Made by a program: the position numbers and the translations under genes
In this document: positions 1-7,725 of the stretch, in pieces
Position numbering within the stretch: the stretch's first letter is position 1
How the letters are laid out: the number at the start of each line of letters is the position of its first letter
NCBI GenBank assembly: GCA_938010565.1
Contig: CALLUQ010000188.1
Coordinates: forward strand, 1 to 33,596
Source: an uncultured Flavobacteriales bacterium
GTDB taxonomy: Bacteria > Bacteroidota > Bacteroidia > Flavobacteriales_D > CALLUQ01
Direction of reading: 5' to 3'
DNA length: 33,596 bases
Notes under the pieces: model-generated
The model's database searches: none
Told to the model about the DNA's origin: nothing
What the model saw: the letters and a program-made list of their open reading frames with translations, nothing else

Positions 1-219
1 GATCAAATGGGTATACACGTTACCAAATCTACCTAAATACGAATGCAATTGTGTCTTCTTTAAAGATCGCCGAGAAGATGGCAAATGCTTTGGGTATGTC
101 TTTGGGTGGGGTGGTCTGTGGACAGCAAAAATGAAAAGGCCCGCATCCGCATTGCAGATAATGAACTTCTTAGCCTTTTCAACAAACCCGAAACGATGAT
201 GCACAGCGATGGCAGATAG
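1..219 (+). pseudogene. Frameshifted C-terminal remnant of an XRE-family HTH regulator
   Basis: Reading from base 3 gives the end of a Cro/C1-type helix-turn-helix domain: a segment containing KIAEKMANALGMSL, which resembles the last helix of XRE regulators (usual form IA.ALGVSLDYLVG), then a stop at 132-134. A +1 shift near base 130 restores similarity to the acidic tail that follows such domains (NEKARIRIADNELLSLFNK) until a stop at 217-219. The 5' part lies outside the window. I infer a decayed regulator gene; a sequencing indel would look the same. The family call rests on motif resemblance only. Confidence 0.5.
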
Positions 220-628
220 AGATGAGCTTATAACACCTTGTTAATAAATGATTTAAATGCAAAAAAATATCCTGACCGATTTGAAACGCATTGAAAAACT
301 TGTACTGCCGGTCATGATTGCTTTTGTTCCGTGCTACAAGGTCGGGATATACCTGCATCAGCATCTCAGACCTATACAGATCAAAAAACACGGAAGCAGA
401 GCAAGGTCAATGGGCGCTTTACCACTACCGACTCCGGAATCGAACCGAACACTGGCGCCGACCTTTTCCTTAACACAAGACCCTGATAATAGGCTACCTG
501 AAAACATAAAAGTGCTTTTCGATAGGGCCTGAACAAGCTGTGGATCGTAAAAAAGCAGCGTTTACAGGCAAAACAGACCCGGAATAGCCTGTCCGTTAAG
601 AACAGCGTTTGACCATTCTTTACGGAGG
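220..628. other. Gene-free region upstream of acpP
   Basis: About 400 bases between the XRE remnant and the acpP promoter. Short open frames exist on both strands (257-532 plus, 179-391 minus) but neither encodes anything recognisable, and they overlap each other. The region probably holds more of the decayed accessory gene. I see no RNA gene or repeat in it. Confidence 0.4.
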
Positions 629-660
629 TTTGGTTTTTAAAAGAATTAACCTTTTATTTG
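629..660 (+). promoter_or_regulatory. Candidate Bacteroidota-type promoter of acpP-fabF-rnc
   Basis: TTTG at 629-632, a 20-base spacer, then TTTATTTG at 653-660. This matches the Bacteroidota pattern TTTG-N19/23-TAnnTTTG except for T in place of A at the second position. It lies 30 bases before the acpP ATG. Confidence 0.45.
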
Positions 661-689
661 CGGCTGGAATAAATCAATCTATTTAGATA

Positions 690-926
690 ATGTCTGACAT
701 TAAAGAAAGTGTTATTTCAATCATCGTCGATAAATTAGGCGTTGAAGAAAATGAGGTTACGGAAACAGCAAGTTTCACCAACGATTTGGGAGCTGACTCA
801 TTGGATACAGTAGAATTGATCATGGAGTTTGAAAAGGAATTCAACATTGCAATTCCGGACGATCAAGCCGAAAAGATCGGCACAGTTGGTGAAGCGATCA
901 GCTACATCACAGATAATAAAAAGTAA
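690..926 (+). CDS. acpP: Acyl carrier protein
   Basis: A 78-residue acidic protein that carries growing acyl chains as thioesters on a 4'-phosphopantetheine arm in type II fatty-acid synthesis in the cytoplasm. The prosthetic-group attachment site is Ser37 in the invariant DSL motif (residues 36-38, context [16 protein letters not shown]). Length and the four-helix pattern are typical. fabF starts 25 bases downstream, so ACP and its condensing enzyme are probably cotranscribed with rnc. The ATG follows a plausible promoter and gives the standard MSDI N-terminus. Confidence 0.98.
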   Translation: MSDIKESVISIIVDKLGVEENEVTETASFTNDLGADSLDTVELIMEFEKEFNIAIPDDQAEKIGTVGEAISYITDNKK

Positions 927-951
927 AACCATCTAATACTTTGTCTTAATT

Positions 952-2205
952 ATGGAGTTAAGACGAGTAGTCGTTACTGGGCTGGGAGCCCTTACGCCAA
1001 TTGGGAACAATGTTCAGTCTTACTGGACAGGCCTTATCAATGGTGTAAGCGGAGCCGTTCCGATTACGCAATTCGACGCTTCGAAATTCAAAACGCGGTT
1101 TGCATGCGAACTCAAGAATTTCAACCCTCTGGATTATTTTCAGCGCAAGGATGTACGCCGGTACGATAAGTTCTCGCAGTATGCCCTTGTCGTTGCTGAT
1201 GAGGCAGTGAAAGATGCCGGCATGGATCTGGAAAGCATTAACAAGGACCGGGTAGGTGTTATCTGGGGCTCCGGCATCGGAGGCATTGATAGCTTCCAAA
1301 AAGAATGCTTTGCTTATAAAGATGGCGATGGAACACCGCGTTTCAATGTTTTCTTTATTCCTAAAATGATCGTGGATATTGCTTCCGGGCTTATTTCGAT
1401 CAAGTACAGCTTCCGTGGCCCGAATTTTACTACGGTTTCCGCTTGTGCCTCTTCTACCAATGCAATGATCGATGCCTTTACCTATATCCGCCTTGGAAAA
1501 GCCGATATGATGGTAACAGGCGGGTCCGAAGCCACCATCGTTGATGTATGCCTGGGAGGGTTCAATGCTTTAAAAGCGTTGTCGACCAACAACAATTCGC
1601 CCGAAACAGCTTCCCGTCCTTTTGATAAAGACAGAGACGGATTTGTCTTGGGAGAAGGAGCAGGAGCGATCATACTGGAAGAATACGAACATGCTAAAGC
1701 AAGGGGAGCAAAGATCTACTGCGAAATTGTTGGAGGCGGCCTTTCGGCGGATGCTTATCACATGACTGCTCCGCACCCTGAAGGATTGGGAGCAAAAAAT
1801 GTGATGCGCTATGCCCTCGAAGATGCAGGAATGCAAAAAGAGGAGATCGACTACATCAATGTACACGGAACCTCTACCATGCTGGGCGATCTTTCGGAAG
1901 TAAAAGCGATTCTGGACGTATTTGGCAGTCATGCATACAAACTGAACATCAGTTCAACCAAATCCATGACCGGGCACCTCCTCGGTGCAGCCGGAGCCAT
2001 TGAAAGCATTGCATGCATCAAAGCCATTACCGAAGGCATTGTTCCTCCGACCATCAATCACTTTACAGACGACCCTGAGCTTGATCCGTATCTTAACTTT
2101 ACATTCAACAAAGCGCAGAAGAGAGAGGTAAATGTAGCCCTCAGCAATACCTTTGGTTTTGGAGGACATAACTGCTCCGTGATTTTCCGTAAACTCAATT
2201 CTTAA
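952..2205 (+). CDS. fabF: Beta-ketoacyl-ACP synthase II
   Basis: A 417-residue condensing enzyme of type II fatty-acid synthesis. It extends acyl chains with malonyl-ACP and is the form associated with elongation of long and unsaturated intermediates. The thiolase-fold catalytic triad is visible: Cys165 in VSACASSTNAM, His305 in NVHGTSTMLGD and His342 in KSMTGHLLGAAG. The glycine-rich end NTFGFGGHN is present at 399-407. Full length for the family. It sits between acpP (25-base gap) and rnc (2-base gap), the usual Bacteroidota arrangement. Confidence 0.97.
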   Translation: MELRRVVVTGLGALTPIGNNVQSYWTGLINGVSGAVPITQFDASKFKTRFACELKNFNPLDYFQRKDVRRYDKFSQYALVVADEAVKDAGMDLESINKDRVGVIWGSGIGGIDSFQKECFAYKDGDGTPRFNVFFIPKMIVDIASGLISIKYSFRGPNFTTVSACASSTNAMIDAFTYIRLGKADMMVTGGSEATIVDVCLGGFNALKALSTNNNSPETASRPFDKDRDGFVLGEGAGAIILEEYEHAKARGAKIYCEIVGGGLSADAYHMTAPHPEGLGAKNVMRYALEDAGMQKEEIDYINVHGTSTMLGDLSEVKAILDVFGSHAYKLNISSTKSMTGHLLGAAGAIESIACIKAITEGIVPPTINHFTDDPELDPYLNFTFNKAQKREVNVALSNTFGFGGHNCSVIFRKLNS

Positions 2206-2207
2206 TC

Positions 2208-2930
2208 GTGTTGGGTCTCTTCGGATCCAACCATTCGGAAGATGAGCGAGCGTTGCTCAGATTCATTCATACGCATTTCGGTTTTAAACCGAAAAAACTA
2301 CGGCTATTCCAACAATCGCTGCGGCACAAATCGGCGGCAACCGAAATTAAAGATGGAATAAAAGACAGCAATGAAAGGCTTGAGTTTTTGGGAGATTCCA
2401 TTCTTGATGCGGTGGTGGCAGATTACCTGTATAGCCGATACCCTTATAAAGACGAGGGCTTTTTAACCAAATTGAGGGCGCGGCTGGTGAGCCGAACACA
2501 CCTCAATTTGCTGGCGACCAAAATGGATTTGGATAGCCTGTTGGAAATGAACTTGCACGAGTCGGTAAAACACAAATCCCTCAACGGAAACGCTTTTGAA
2601 GCTTTGGTCGGAGCCATTTATCTGGAAAAAGGATATCGTTTTACCCGGAAAGCACTAGTGAAAGGAGTTCTGAATAAACTTGTTGACCTTCAATCGCTCG
2701 AAAAAACAGAAAGCAATTTCAAAAGCAAACTGCTCGAATGGGCTCAAAAAAACCGTAGCAAAGTCAGTTACGAGATTCTACAGGAAGAAGATTTTGGCTA
2801 CCAAAAGAACTATGTAGTACAAGTACGGATCGGTGGTAAGATAAAAGGCAAAGGCAAAGGAACTTCTAAAAAAGAAGCCGAACAAGCCGCTTCGGGTGAA
2901 GCATGGAAGATCATTCAAGAAGAGCCATAA
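2208..2930 (+). CDS. rnc: Ribonuclease III
   Basis: A 240-residue double-stranded-RNA endonuclease that processes rRNA precursors and structured mRNAs. The RNase III signature NERLEFLGDSILD lies at 55-67, with acidic residues Glu56, Glu59 and Asp63. The second metal-site motif reads NAFEAL at 128-133, so the position of E. coli Asp114 is Asn128 while Glu131 (E. coli Glu117) is kept. A C-terminal dsRNA-binding domain spans about 167-237 and ends with the KKEAEQAAS helix. The start is GTG, two bases after the fabF stop, which implies translational coupling. An ATG start is not available at that position. Confidence 0.95.
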   Translation: MLGLFGSNHSEDERALLRFIHTHFGFKPKKLRLFQQSLRHKSAATEIKDGIKDSNERLEFLGDSILDAVVADYLYSRYPYKDEGFLTKLRARLVSRTHLNLLATKMDLDSLLEMNLHESVKHKSLNGNAFEALVGAIYLEKGYRFTRKALVKGVLNKLVDLQSLEKTESNFKSKLLEWAQKNRSKVSYEILQEEDFGYQKNYVVQVRIGGKIKGKGKGTSKKEAEQAASGEAWKIIQEEP

Positions 2931-2967
2931 AACCACCGTAAATTACCCGCACACCAATCATCGTTAC

Positions 2968-2985
2968 TTTTTTAACGTTAAAAAA
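2968..2985. repeat. Perfect 18-bp palindrome between rnc and the IPExxxVDY gene
   Basis: TTTTTTAACGTTAAAAAA is perfectly self-complementary. It lies 37 bases after the rnc stop and 23 bases before a TAnnTTTG promoter box. As RNA it could form a weak A/U-rich terminator for the acpP-fabF-rnc unit. As DNA it could be an operator or an UP-like element. Function is not established. Confidence 0.6.
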
Positions 2986-3008
2986 ACACCACGGTCCCCT
3001 ACTTTCCT

Positions 3009-3016
3009 TACTTTTG
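3009..3016 (+). promoter_or_regulatory. Candidate -7 promoter box for the IPExxxVDY gene and pyk
   Basis: TACTTTTG matches TAnnTTTG exactly, 60 bases before the start codon at 3077. No clear -33 TTTG is seen at the usual distance. Confidence 0.45.
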
Positions 3017-3076
3017 CTTTTACAGATTACGCTACGGGCTTCCGTATTTTTATTTTTTACCAGAACCTGATCCGGA

Positions 3077-3496
3077 ATGACAAAATATCAGTTGCAGGTG
3101 GATTACGATTTTGATTTCCTGCTCATTGGTATTAGTTCTTACGCCAAAGATTATCGGGTTTGTTGGGCAATAAATCAAGCCCTTTGTTTTCAGTTGGCCA
3201 GAGAAGACAATGATATTGAGATCATACATCGGGCACAAGAAACAACCAGTTTACATTCGGTGTACCTTTACCTGAATGAAGAAACACATGTGGAATACGG
3301 TCTGATCCTAAATAAAGGAACTACAGGCTACCTTGTACCAGAGAAAAAACAAGCCGACTATTTTTTTATGATCCGCAATAATTTTGAAGACGATATCCAC
3401 CAGATAATCACAATAATCCGAGGACTTGATATAGTCCTGACCGCTTTTGAGGTTGACATTAATGAGTTGAAATCAAAAGAAAACCTGCTCTTCTGA
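3077..3496 (+). CDS. IPExxxVDY family protein
   Basis: A 139-residue small cytoplasmic-looking protein with no signal peptide or membrane segment. Residues LVPEKKQADYFFMI match the family-defining I-P-E-x-x-x-V-D-Y motif with V and A substitutions. This Bacteroidota family has no assigned biochemical role. Its usual position between rnc and pyk is kept here: pyk starts 6 bases after the stop, so the two are probably one transcript. Function unknown. The family call is from the motif and the neighbourhood. Confidence 0.85.
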   Translation: MTKYQLQVDYDFDFLLIGISSYAKDYRVCWAINQALCFQLAREDNDIEIIHRAQETTSLHSVYLYLNEETHVEYGLILNKGTTGYLVPEKKQADYFFMIRNNFEDDIHQIITIIRGLDIVLTAFEVDINELKSKENLLF

Positions 3497-3502
3497 AGAA
3501 AC

Positions 3503-4933
3503 ATGCCACAAAAAAAAACCAAAATAGTTGCTACCATAGGACCATCCTGCAGCAACAAAGAAACCCTTAAAACCATGCTGGAAAAAGGCGTGGATGTTTG
3601 CCGCCTTAATTTCTCCCATGGAACACACGCAGACCACAAACAGGTGATCGACAATATTCGTGAACTGAACCATGAAATGGGTACATTTACTTCTATTCTG
3701 GCCGATCTGCAGGGACCAAAACTCCGCATTGGTCAGATTGAAGGTGAAAGTGTAATGATTGAAACCGGAGACGAACTCATTTTTACTACTACCGAATGTG
3801 TAGGCAACAACAAGCGGGTTTACATCACCTATCAAAATTTTCCTGCCGATGTTAATCCGGGTGAAAAGATACTGATAGACGATGGGAAACTGTTGCTTGA
3901 AGTCGTTTCGACCAATGCAAAAGATGAGGTGGTTACTCAGGTCATTTTTGGTGGTAAGTTATCTTCCCGAAAAGGAGTAAACCTGCCCAATACCCGTATA
4001 TCTTTACCCAGCTTAACCGAAAAAGACCGGAAAGATCTTAATTTTGCTTTATTACATGAAGTGGACTGGATAGGCCTTTCATTTGTTCGTTCCGTACGTG
4101 ATATCATTGAATTAAAACACTTCATTCGCAACCATTCAAAGTCCAAATTCACAAAAGTGATTGCTAAAATCGAAAAACCGGAAGCGCTGGAAGAAATTGA
4201 TGAGATTATTCACGAATCGGACGGGATCATGGTAGCCCGGGGAGATCTCGGTGTTGAAATTCCAATGCAAAACGTGCCGCTGATCCAAAAAATGCTCACA
4301 AAAAAAGCCCTCAAAGCAGCCAAACCCACCATCATTGCCACCCAGATGATGGAAAGCATGATCAAAAACATTACCCCAACCCGAGCCGAGGTAAACGATG
4401 TCGCCAATGCGGTAACCGATGGTGCCGATGCCGTGATGTTGAGCGGCGAAACTTCTGTCGGAGATCACCCCGTAAAAGTAATCGAAGCCATGAGCAGCAT
4501 TGTAAAACAGGCTGAAACCTACGACGGTGTTTACGACCACGAAACCATTCCGGCGTACAATCAGGAGCGTTTCATTACCGATTCGATCTGCTACAATGCT
4601 TGCCGCTTGGCGAAAAGAGTAAACGCCCATTCCATCATTACGATGACGCATTCGGGGTACACCGCATTTAAGCTGTCCAGCCAACGCCCCAGAGCAGTGA
4701 TCATCATTTTTACCGGCAACCGAAAGGTGATGACCCAATTGAACTTATTGTGGGGAGTAAAATGCTTCTTTTACGATAAAATGGAAAGCACCGATCGTAC
4801 CATTGACGATATCCAATACATCCTCAAGAAAAACAACGAAGTAACGGCTGGAAATTTGATGATCAATATCGCCAGCATGCCCATTTCCGGGCAAGGAATG
4901 TCGAATATGTTAAAATTAAGTTACGTAAAATAA
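3503..4933 (+). CDS. pyk: Pyruvate kinase
   Basis: A 476-residue glycolytic enzyme that transfers phosphate from phosphoenolpyruvate to ADP, giving pyruvate and ATP. Visible family features are the N-terminal KIVATIGPSC strand, substrate-binding Arg34, Asn36 and Ser38 in CRLNFSHG, ADLQGPKLRIG at 67-77, catalytic Lys222 in AKIEKPEALEEI with metal ligands Glu224 and Asp248, and the MARGDLG-type segment at 244-250 followed by ATQMMESM. The C-terminal domain is complete. It is 6 bases downstream of the IPExxxVDY gene and 10 bases upstream of the M42 peptidase gene. Confidence 0.98.
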   Translation: MPQKKTKIVATIGPSCSNKETLKTMLEKGVDVCRLNFSHGTHADHKQVIDNIRELNHEMGTFTSILADLQGPKLRIGQIEGESVMIETGDELIFTTTECVGNNKRVYITYQNFPADVNPGEKILIDDGKLLLEVVSTNAKDEVVTQVIFGGKLSSRKGVNLPNTRISLPSLTEKDRKDLNFALLHEVDWIGLSFVRSVRDIIELKHFIRNHSKSKFTKVIAKIEKPEALEEIDEIIHESDGIMVARGDLGVEIPMQNVPLIQKMLTKKALKAAKPTIIATQMMESMIKNITPTRAEVNDVANAVTDGADAVMLSGETSVGDHPVKVIEAMSSIVKQAETYDGVYDHETIPAYNQERFITDSICYNACRLAKRVNAHSIITMTHSGYTAFKLSSQRPRAVIIIFTGNRKVMTQLNLLWGVKCFFYDKMESTDRTIDDIQYILKKNNEVTAGNLMINIASMPISGQGMSNMLKLSYVK

Positions 4934-4943
4934 TTCCGAAAGC

Positions 4944-5987
4944 GTGTCCATTAATATTGCGTTATTAAAAACGATTTGTGAAACCCCCGGAGCTCCCGGG
5001 TTTGAACAACGGATCAGAGAGGTTGTAATACGAGAAGTAACTCCTCTGGTAGATGAAGTACGGGTAGATAACCTGGGCAACGTAATTGCCATTAAAAAGG
5101 GGCGCGAACCTAAAAAAGTGATGATCGGTGCCCATATGGATGAAATCGGTTTTATCGTATCCCATATCGATGATGATGGCTTTGTTCGTTTCCACACTTT
5201 GGGAGGGTTTGATCCGAAAACCCATACCGCTCAACGGGTTATCATTCACGGTAAAGAAGATATCCCTGGCGTAATGGGGTCTAAGCCCATTCACATCATG
5301 ACCCCCGAAGAGCTGACGAAACCCTTGCTCAATAGCGATTACTTTATTGATTGCGGAATGAGCAAAACAGAACTGGAAAAGACCATAACCATAGGCGATT
5401 CCATTACACGCCAGCGCGAACTGATCGAAATGGGGTCCTGTGTCAATTGCAAATCCATCGATAACCGTGTTTCTGTTTTTATTCTGATCGAGGTTTTGCG
5501 CAAAATCCGGGAAGTACCTTATGATATTTACGGTGTATTTACGGTACAGGAAGAAGTAGGCGTGCGCGGTGCCCGGGTGGCAGCACTCGAAATCCAGCCC
5601 GACTTTGGTTTCGGTTTGGACACCACCATTGCCTTTGACGTACCAGGTGCACTTCCGCACGAAATGGTTACACGCCTTGGCCAGGGGACAGCCATCAAGA
5701 TCATGGATTCGAGTACGATATGCGATTACCGTATGGTAACCTATATGAAAACGGTAGCCGACCGGCACAACATCAAATGGCAACCGGAAATACTTCCGGT
5801 GGGAGGAACCGATACCGCCGGGATCCAACAAATGAACCCCGGTGGTGCCATCGCAGGTGCAGTTTCCATTCCAACACGCCACATTCATCAGGTAATTGAA
5901 ATGGCGGATAAGCAAGACATCAGAAACAGCATCGACTTGTTGGAAAAGTGCCTGGAAGAACTGGACCAAGGCAACTGGAACTTCTGA
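4944..5987 (+). CDS. M42 family metallopeptidase (glutamyl aminopeptidase/endoglucanase-like)
   Basis: A 347-residue zinc aminopeptidase of the M42 (FrvX/PepA/TET) family, cytoplasmic, expected to remove N-terminal residues from peptides. Candidate dinuclear-metal ligands are His64 and Asp66 (GAHMDEIGF), Asp173 (SIDNR), Glu203 and Glu204 (VQEEVG), Asp226 (GLDTT) and His315 (RHIHQ). The family motif GGTDT is at 288-292. The start is GTG, 10 bases after the pyk stop, and no better ATG is nearby. Substrate preference cannot be read from sequence. Confidence 0.93.
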   Translation: MSINIALLKTICETPGAPGFEQRIREVVIREVTPLVDEVRVDNLGNVIAIKKGREPKKVMIGAHMDEIGFIVSHIDDDGFVRFHTLGGFDPKTHTAQRVIIHGKEDIPGVMGSKPIHIMTPEELTKPLLNSDYFIDCGMSKTELEKTITIGDSITRQRELIEMGSCVNCKSIDNRVSVFILIEVLRKIREVPYDIYGVFTVQEEVGVRGARVAALEIQPDFGFGLDTTIAFDVPGALPHEMVTRLGQGTAIKIMDSSTICDYRMVTYMKTVADRHNIKWQPEILPVGGTDTAGIQQMNPGGAIAGAVSIPTRHIHQVIEMADKQDIRNSIDLLEKCLEELDQGNWNF

Positions 5988-6021
5988 GTTCCACGGCTTA
6001 ATTTAAGCCCATTCTTTCGGA

Positions 6022-6585
6022 TTATTCCGGAAGAACACCCGGTACCACCGTTTGTGCAGCAGCAGAATCCAGGCCGAAAGCGTTGTTGTTTTGTCTTAGT
6101 ATTTTACTGTTTTCCAAGGCAGGAACGATCTTTAGTGCCATAGTGGTCATGGGTACATAGAGCAGCGAGTTTTCCTTCATCTCTTTTGGGATGAAATGCA
6201 TTTTTTCATCGTAAGCATTTATAATAACCAACAAAACACTGATAATGAGTGAAAACTTGGCTGCACCAAAAACGCCTCCGGCTATTTTATTAAGGGTGCC
6301 CATGGCCATTAGGTCGACAAACCGTTCCACCAGTTTTCCAATGGCAAAAACAGCGATCAAAATAATCAGGAAAGTGATCCCAAAAGCCAGAACAGGCAGA
6401 AACTTTTCATTCAATGTAAAATGTTCGATCAAAAGAACGGCAATGTAGTCGGAGAAGCGGATCGCTCCCCAAACTCCAAGAACCAAAGCTGCCAATGAGG
6501 TGATCTCAATGACCAACCCCTTCCTAAAACCTTTCCAGGCTCCCAATAGCAAGGGTACAAAAAGTAGAATATCGATATAACTCAC
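6022..6585 (-). CDS. CvpA family membrane protein
   Basis: A 187-residue integral membrane protein starting YIDILLFVPLLLGAWKGFRKGL, the characteristic CvpA N-terminus with a G-x-x-x-G-x-x-x-G-like pattern. About four hydrophobic segments follow (roughly residues 5-20, 28-45, 62-82 and 105-125), with a soluble tail rich in Asn and Ala. E. coli CvpA is linked to colicin V production and envelope stress; the role in Bacteroidota is unknown. I chose the GTG at 6585 because a consensus -7 box (6601-6608) lies just upstream of it. An ATG at 6636 would place the promoter inside the gene. It converges on the M42 gene. Confidence 0.85.
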   Translation of the reverse strand: MSYIDILLFVPLLLGAWKGFRKGLVIEITSLAALVLGVWGAIRFSDYIAVLLIEHFTLNEKFLPVLAFGITFLIILIAVFAIGKLVERFVDLMAMGTLNKIAGGVFGAAKFSLIISVLLVIINAYDEKMHFIPKEMKENSLLYVPMTTMALKIVPALENSKILRQNNNAFGLDSAAAQTVVPGVLPE

Positions 6586-6600
6586 AACACAGGCTTTGTG

Positions 6601-6608
6601 CAAATTTA
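6601..6608 (-). promoter_or_regulatory. -7 promoter box of the cvpA-like gene
   Basis: On the minus strand TAAATTTG matches TAnnTTTG exactly and ends 16 bases before the GTG at 6585. This supports that start over the upstream ATG at 6636. A TTG lies about 25 bases further upstream, slightly beyond usual spacing. Confidence 0.5.
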
Positions 6609-6812
6609 AAATACAATACAACTGCTCCTTGCACAACAGCCAGAGCTTTCAGACAAATCCATGTGGAAAACTGTTTGTTGGCAAGGCCAGCTGCTATCCG
6701 GGCAATGGTTAAAAAGTACCCAATCAACCTTATACGTCTTCAACCGCTCATGTTGGCCACAACCGTTCCGGAAATTGTAAAGAAAAGCAGTGCATGAATA
6801 CCCGCGAATGGC

Positions 6813-6820
6813 TAATTTTG
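6813..6820 (+). promoter_or_regulatory. -7 promoter box that decides the start at 6827
   Basis: TAATTTTG matches TAnnTTTG exactly and ends 6 bases before the ATG at 6827, predicting a leaderless or nearly leaderless mRNA. The earlier in-frame ATG at 6794 would lie upstream of this promoter. Confidence 0.45.
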
Positions 6821-6826
6821 TGCTTC

Positions 6827-7180
6827 ATGGATTTTGAACTGGAAAAAAAATTTCGCGATGCGATCCGACCGCTTGCGGAGCAGATAGGTGAAGTGCCTGA
6901 CCTGGAGTCGGTTATTTTTCTCATTGGCGTACAAGAACTGGGACAGGGCGTACGCAATTTTAAAAAAGATGAAAAGCTACAGCTGATGCACATTGCCGTT
7001 TGCACCTTGTTGGAGCCCTATGGCTATTACCGTTATGAAAAAAATGACACCGACGGCTGGCCTCATTTCAAAAACATCAAACCTCTACCTCTTCTGAACG
7101 AAAAGGAGCAGAAAAAGCTCATGAAAGAAGCCGTGATTGATTATTTCGCAGCTTTAAAACACTCCGATCAGAAAATATAA
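6827..7180 (+). CDS. Conserved-type hypothetical protein
   Basis: A 117-residue soluble protein beginning MDFELEKKFRDAIRPLAEQ. It is acidic and helix-rich, with a segment ESVIFLIGVQELGQG and a conserved-looking core MHIAVCTLLEPYGYY followed by DGWPHF. There is no signal peptide, membrane span or known catalytic motif. I have the impression of a Bacteroidota-restricted family of about 115 residues but cannot name it. The start is set at 6827 because of the promoter box; the alternative 6794 would add 11 residues. It converges with the lipoprotein gene at 7201-7587. Function unknown. Confidence 0.75.
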   Translation: MDFELEKKFRDAIRPLAEQIGEVPDLESVIFLIGVQELGQGVRNFKKDEKLQLMHIAVCTLLEPYGYYRYEKNDTDGWPHFKNIKPLPLLNEKEQKKLMKEAVIDYFAALKHSDQKI

Positions 7181-7200
7181 TAAGGACGGAAAATGTACGT

Positions 7201-7587
7201 TTAGGGCACGTCGATCTCAAAAGTAGTTTCGGAAGACTCATCCTCTACCACTTTCACGACCCCAATAGCAGTATGCGCATCTTTGGTAATTTCCACCTGA
7301 AGTACAAATAAACCGGCCTGCCCCTTCCGGAAAAGGTGGGTGTAATTAAAAACGGCTTCGCCCAACTCGTTGGTAGTGGTTTCTTGTTCAATGTCATTGC
7401 GAATATCATGCGGATTTCCATTGCCTTCGGTATACAGATGAACATTAGCTCCTGCAACAGCAGTAATGCCATCAGCGGCTTTTACTACCTTTATGCGGGC
7501 AATGGTCTCTTTCTCCTTTCTACATCCGGTAAAAACCAGAGCCATTACCACTATTGATAAAAGACCGGAACGCAGAATGCTTTTCAT
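7201..7587 (-). CDS. Small lipoprotein with carboxypeptidase-regulatory-like fold
   Basis: A 128-residue predicted lipoprotein. The N-terminus has basic residues, a hydrophobic stretch and a lipobox VFTGC, with Cys22 as the lipidation site. The mature part (VAGANVHLY..., TTTNELGEAVFNY) resembles one repeat of a carboxypeptidase regulatory-like or Ig-like beta-sandwich, common in Bacteroidota surface proteins. The start at 7587 puts the signal peptide at the N-terminus; an upstream in-frame start at 7647 would bury it. Specific role unknown. The gene is transcribed alone, divergent from pheS. Confidence 0.75.
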   Translation of the reverse strand: MKSILRSGLLSIVVMALVFTGCRKEKETIARIKVVKAADGITAVAGANVHLYTEGNGNPHDIRNDIEQETTTNELGEAVFNYTHLFRKGQAGLFVLQVEITKDAHTAIGVVKVVEDESSETTFEIDVP

Positions 7588-7593
7588 ACTATG

Positions 7594-7621
7594 TTGAAAT
7601 TCGTTGGAATTCGTAATTTTG
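7594..7621 (+). promoter_or_regulatory. Candidate promoter of pheS
   Basis: TTG at 7594-7596, a 17-base spacer, then TAATTTTG at 7614-7621, an exact TAnnTTTG. It would produce a leader of about 100 bases before the pheS start at 7726. I did not find a convincing leader peptide or T-box in that leader. Confidence 0.4.
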
Positions 7622-7725
7622 TCGGCTCCTTCCCGAAGAAGCAACACTGCAATTTAAGGCTTTTTTATATAAAGATATATAATAAACCTTCCGGGATGGG
7701 GTTTCACAGGAGAAAATGAAGCGTT

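Noticed and set aside
433-449. tRNA T-arm-like sequence on the minus strand
   Set aside because: It reads like a T-loop (TTCGATT) with a 5-bp stem, but no matching acceptor strand, anticodon stem-loop or D-arm is found next to it.
4965-5969. Long minus-strand open frame opposite the M42 peptidase gene
   Set aside because: 334 codons open, but it lies wholly antisense to a gene with intact catalytic motifs and resembles no family.
5995-6009. GGCTTAATTTAAGCC between convergent genes as a terminator
   Set aside because: Only a 5-bp stem and no T-run on either strand.
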